Positions 62,390 to 64,000 of a stretch of DNA of 64,000 nt are shown one piece after another (the stretch's first letter is position 1; each line of letters starts with the position of its first letter). The DNA comes from Dromaius novaehollandiae. Its lineage: Eukaryota; Chordata; Aves; Casuariiformes; Dromaiidae. The notes below the pieces were generated by a model. The model searched no databases. It saw only the letters and a list, made by a program, of their open reading frames with translations, and was not told where the DNA came from. Position numbers and translations under genes: made by a program. The stretch is from the NCBI RefSeq assembly GCF_036370855.1, contig NC_088098.1:33235981-33299980 (forward strand), given 5' to 3'.

Positions 62390-64000
62390 GTAAGTACAAC
62401 TTGTAAATGACCTCTGTCTTGCTTAACAGACCCTTTCTGCATCTCAGTGTGTCTCAAAAGAGACAACAGATAATCTTTGTTTGTAAGAATGCTGTTTATC
62501 TGAAATAGTCTCTCAATTTAGACAGCAAAGCTCTGTAATTGTAAAAGTTTGCTCCAGGCTTTTATCTGAATTTTAGTTCAGCTCCTACCTATTTTGTTTG
62601 AAAGCCCTTGGATCTCAGCTCTGTTATGTGTCTGCATGCAAAGATTAGCTTATAAGTTATGTTGCAAGATAGGCTTTCTCTTTGTAGAGAAGATGTGGTT
62701 AAAGCTGGAGTAATTGAACTTGCGTTTTTGATATTCCACTTCGTCTGTGAGTTTTCACAGTTGCGTATACTGTGGTTGTCTTGCTTATGACCCACTCTTC
62801 GGTCAGGAGCTTCTATTGCTTTCGGTTTTACCTGGTTTGACCTCTATTACATGTAGCCTGTTCTCTGCTTAGTTCAATGAAATAGCGACACAACATGTCT
62901 CAGTCTGTCTCCTAGTTAGAAAAGCACACTGGGTTTCTGATTAATCTCTGATGTGATTTACATCACAGAGTGTGATTAGAGGAGAATTATTCAAATCATC
63001 ATTGGTATTTGAAAACACACATTTTAAGAAATGGTCAGAGCTGAATAGTAAAACTCTGAGGTCCTCTTGTTCTTGCTGCAAAACAAAGCATAGCAATTTC
63101 AAAGTTTGTGATTTCCATGTCTCCCTGTTTCTGCTGCAGAGAACTTGATTGTGTGGTATTATATAATAAAAGGAACCAAAATTAATCACGTTCGTGGGCT
63201 GAAGAAATTTTCGGTAGGACTGTCTCATTTTTGAAGTGCAGAAAGAGGATCTGGATGATTCAGGAAAAGAAACTGGTGCCCAGATAGCAAACTTCAGAGT
63301 CAGTCTTGAATGTTGTGTTTGCCAGGCATATTTTAGCATACACTGCTTTTTTAAAATTAGAAGAATCCATTCAAATGGGATTTACATGGATGGATTATTA
63401 TTCCAGAGGATCCAAATGGTAAAACTTAGTGGCAGGTTCAGTGAAAAGCTCCCTTAGGAACAGCAGTATTTGCAGTATTTGGCCTCTCAGTATTCACAGC
63501 GTTGAGATAGTAAGAAAGGCAGCACGTAATCATTTTCATTGTATGGAAGCTTCTCTATTCTTGTTAATATTTACTTGATTTTTTTTTTCCTTCCTTCTTG
63601 GAAGATGATGATTGGCTTCCCCTGTATGGAAAGAATTCTCAGTTTAGTTGGTGAGATTCACAGAATCATGGAATCACAGAACAGCTGAGGTTGGAAGGAA
63701 CCTTTAGAGAACATCTAGACTAACACCCTTGCTCAAGCAGGGTTGCCTAGAGCAGACTGCCCAGTACCATGTCTGGATGACTTTTGAATATCTGCAAGGA
63801 TGGAGACTCCACAACCTCTCTGGACTGGAGCCTCACTGTTCTGGTGCTCAGTCACCCTTACAACAGTAAAGAAGTTCTTCCTTAGATTCAGGCGGATCTT
63901 CTGTGTTTCAGTTTGTGCCAGTTGCCTCTTGTCCTACCGCTGGGCAACACTGAAAAGAGTCTGGCTCCATGCTATTTACACCCTCCCTTCAGATTTTTAT
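62390..64000 (+). other. MON2: MON2 intron 15 (partial)
   Basis: Intron after exon 15, open at the right edge. A CR1 copy begins near 63657. A 132-codon open frame on the minus strand (62941-63339) resembles nothing known and is not annotated as a gene. Confidence 0.85.
63657..64000 (-). mobile_element. CR1 retrotransposon 3' end, minus orientation, cut by window edge
   Basis: Starts with the inverted CR1 terminal octamers (CACAGAATCATGGAATCACA), then AGGTTGGAAGGAACCTTTAG, CTCAAGCAGGGTTGCCTAGA and AAGGATGGAGACTCCACAAC. This is the typical avian CR1 3' region read in reverse. It is the best-preserved CR1 here and continues past 64000. Confidence 0.92.

Noticed and set aside
62941..63339. 132-codon minus-strand frame in MON2 intron 15
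   Set aside because: Longest frame in the AT-rich part, but no recognisable motif, no splice signals and no composition shift; probably chance.

Overview
The window is nuclear DNA from a sauropsid vertebrate, most likely a bird. The evidence is CR1-type non-LTR retrotransposon copies (about 13965-14160, 32170-33370 and 63657-64000), low repeat density, moderate intron sizes, and a CpG-island promoter in AT-rich surroundings. The species cannot be named from the sequence alone. Two co-oriented plus-strand protein genes account for all confident coding sequence, and they are neighbours in other vertebrates: USP15 then MON2.

Positions 1-3633 hold the last four coding exons of USP15, a ubiquitin-specific protease. 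They carry the end of the catalytic domain, with the histidine box, and the acidic C-terminus. The last USP15 intron uses a GC donor. Several poly(A) signals (3797, 3872, 5032, 5327) suggest a 3' UTR with alternative ends. About 5340-22900 is an AT-rich intergenic stretch with a CR1 tail, homopolymer runs, a 38-bp tandem duplication, one orphan exon-like reading frame with a perfect acceptor (12495-12600), and one unexplained CpG-retaining minus-strand reading frame (16174-16407).

A CpG island at about 22930-23960 contains the MON2 promoter and first coding exon (ATG at 23549). It carries a GCC trinucleotide repeat, a CGTCG pentamer repeat, G-quadruplex-prone runs, a ZNF143-like site and a near-perfect YY1/TISU element. 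From there to the right edge, 15 MON2 exons encode the first 671 residues in one continuous frame; this is the DCB region, the HUS/Sec7_N region and the following part of this large Golgi/endosome scaffold. Intron 1 is 14.8 kb and contains a decayed CR1 copy. The gene runs past the right edge after exon 15.

I found no new biological system. The observations most worth checking are the GC-AG intron in USP15, the orphan terminal exon at 12495, a 41-bp-arm inverted repeat in MON2 intron 11 whose only two mismatches would both be G-U pairs in RNA, the TISU/poly-Arg upstream reading frame in the MON2 island, and two isolated GC-rich islets inside MON2 introns. Comparisons with human USP15 and MON2 are from memory, not from an alignment.
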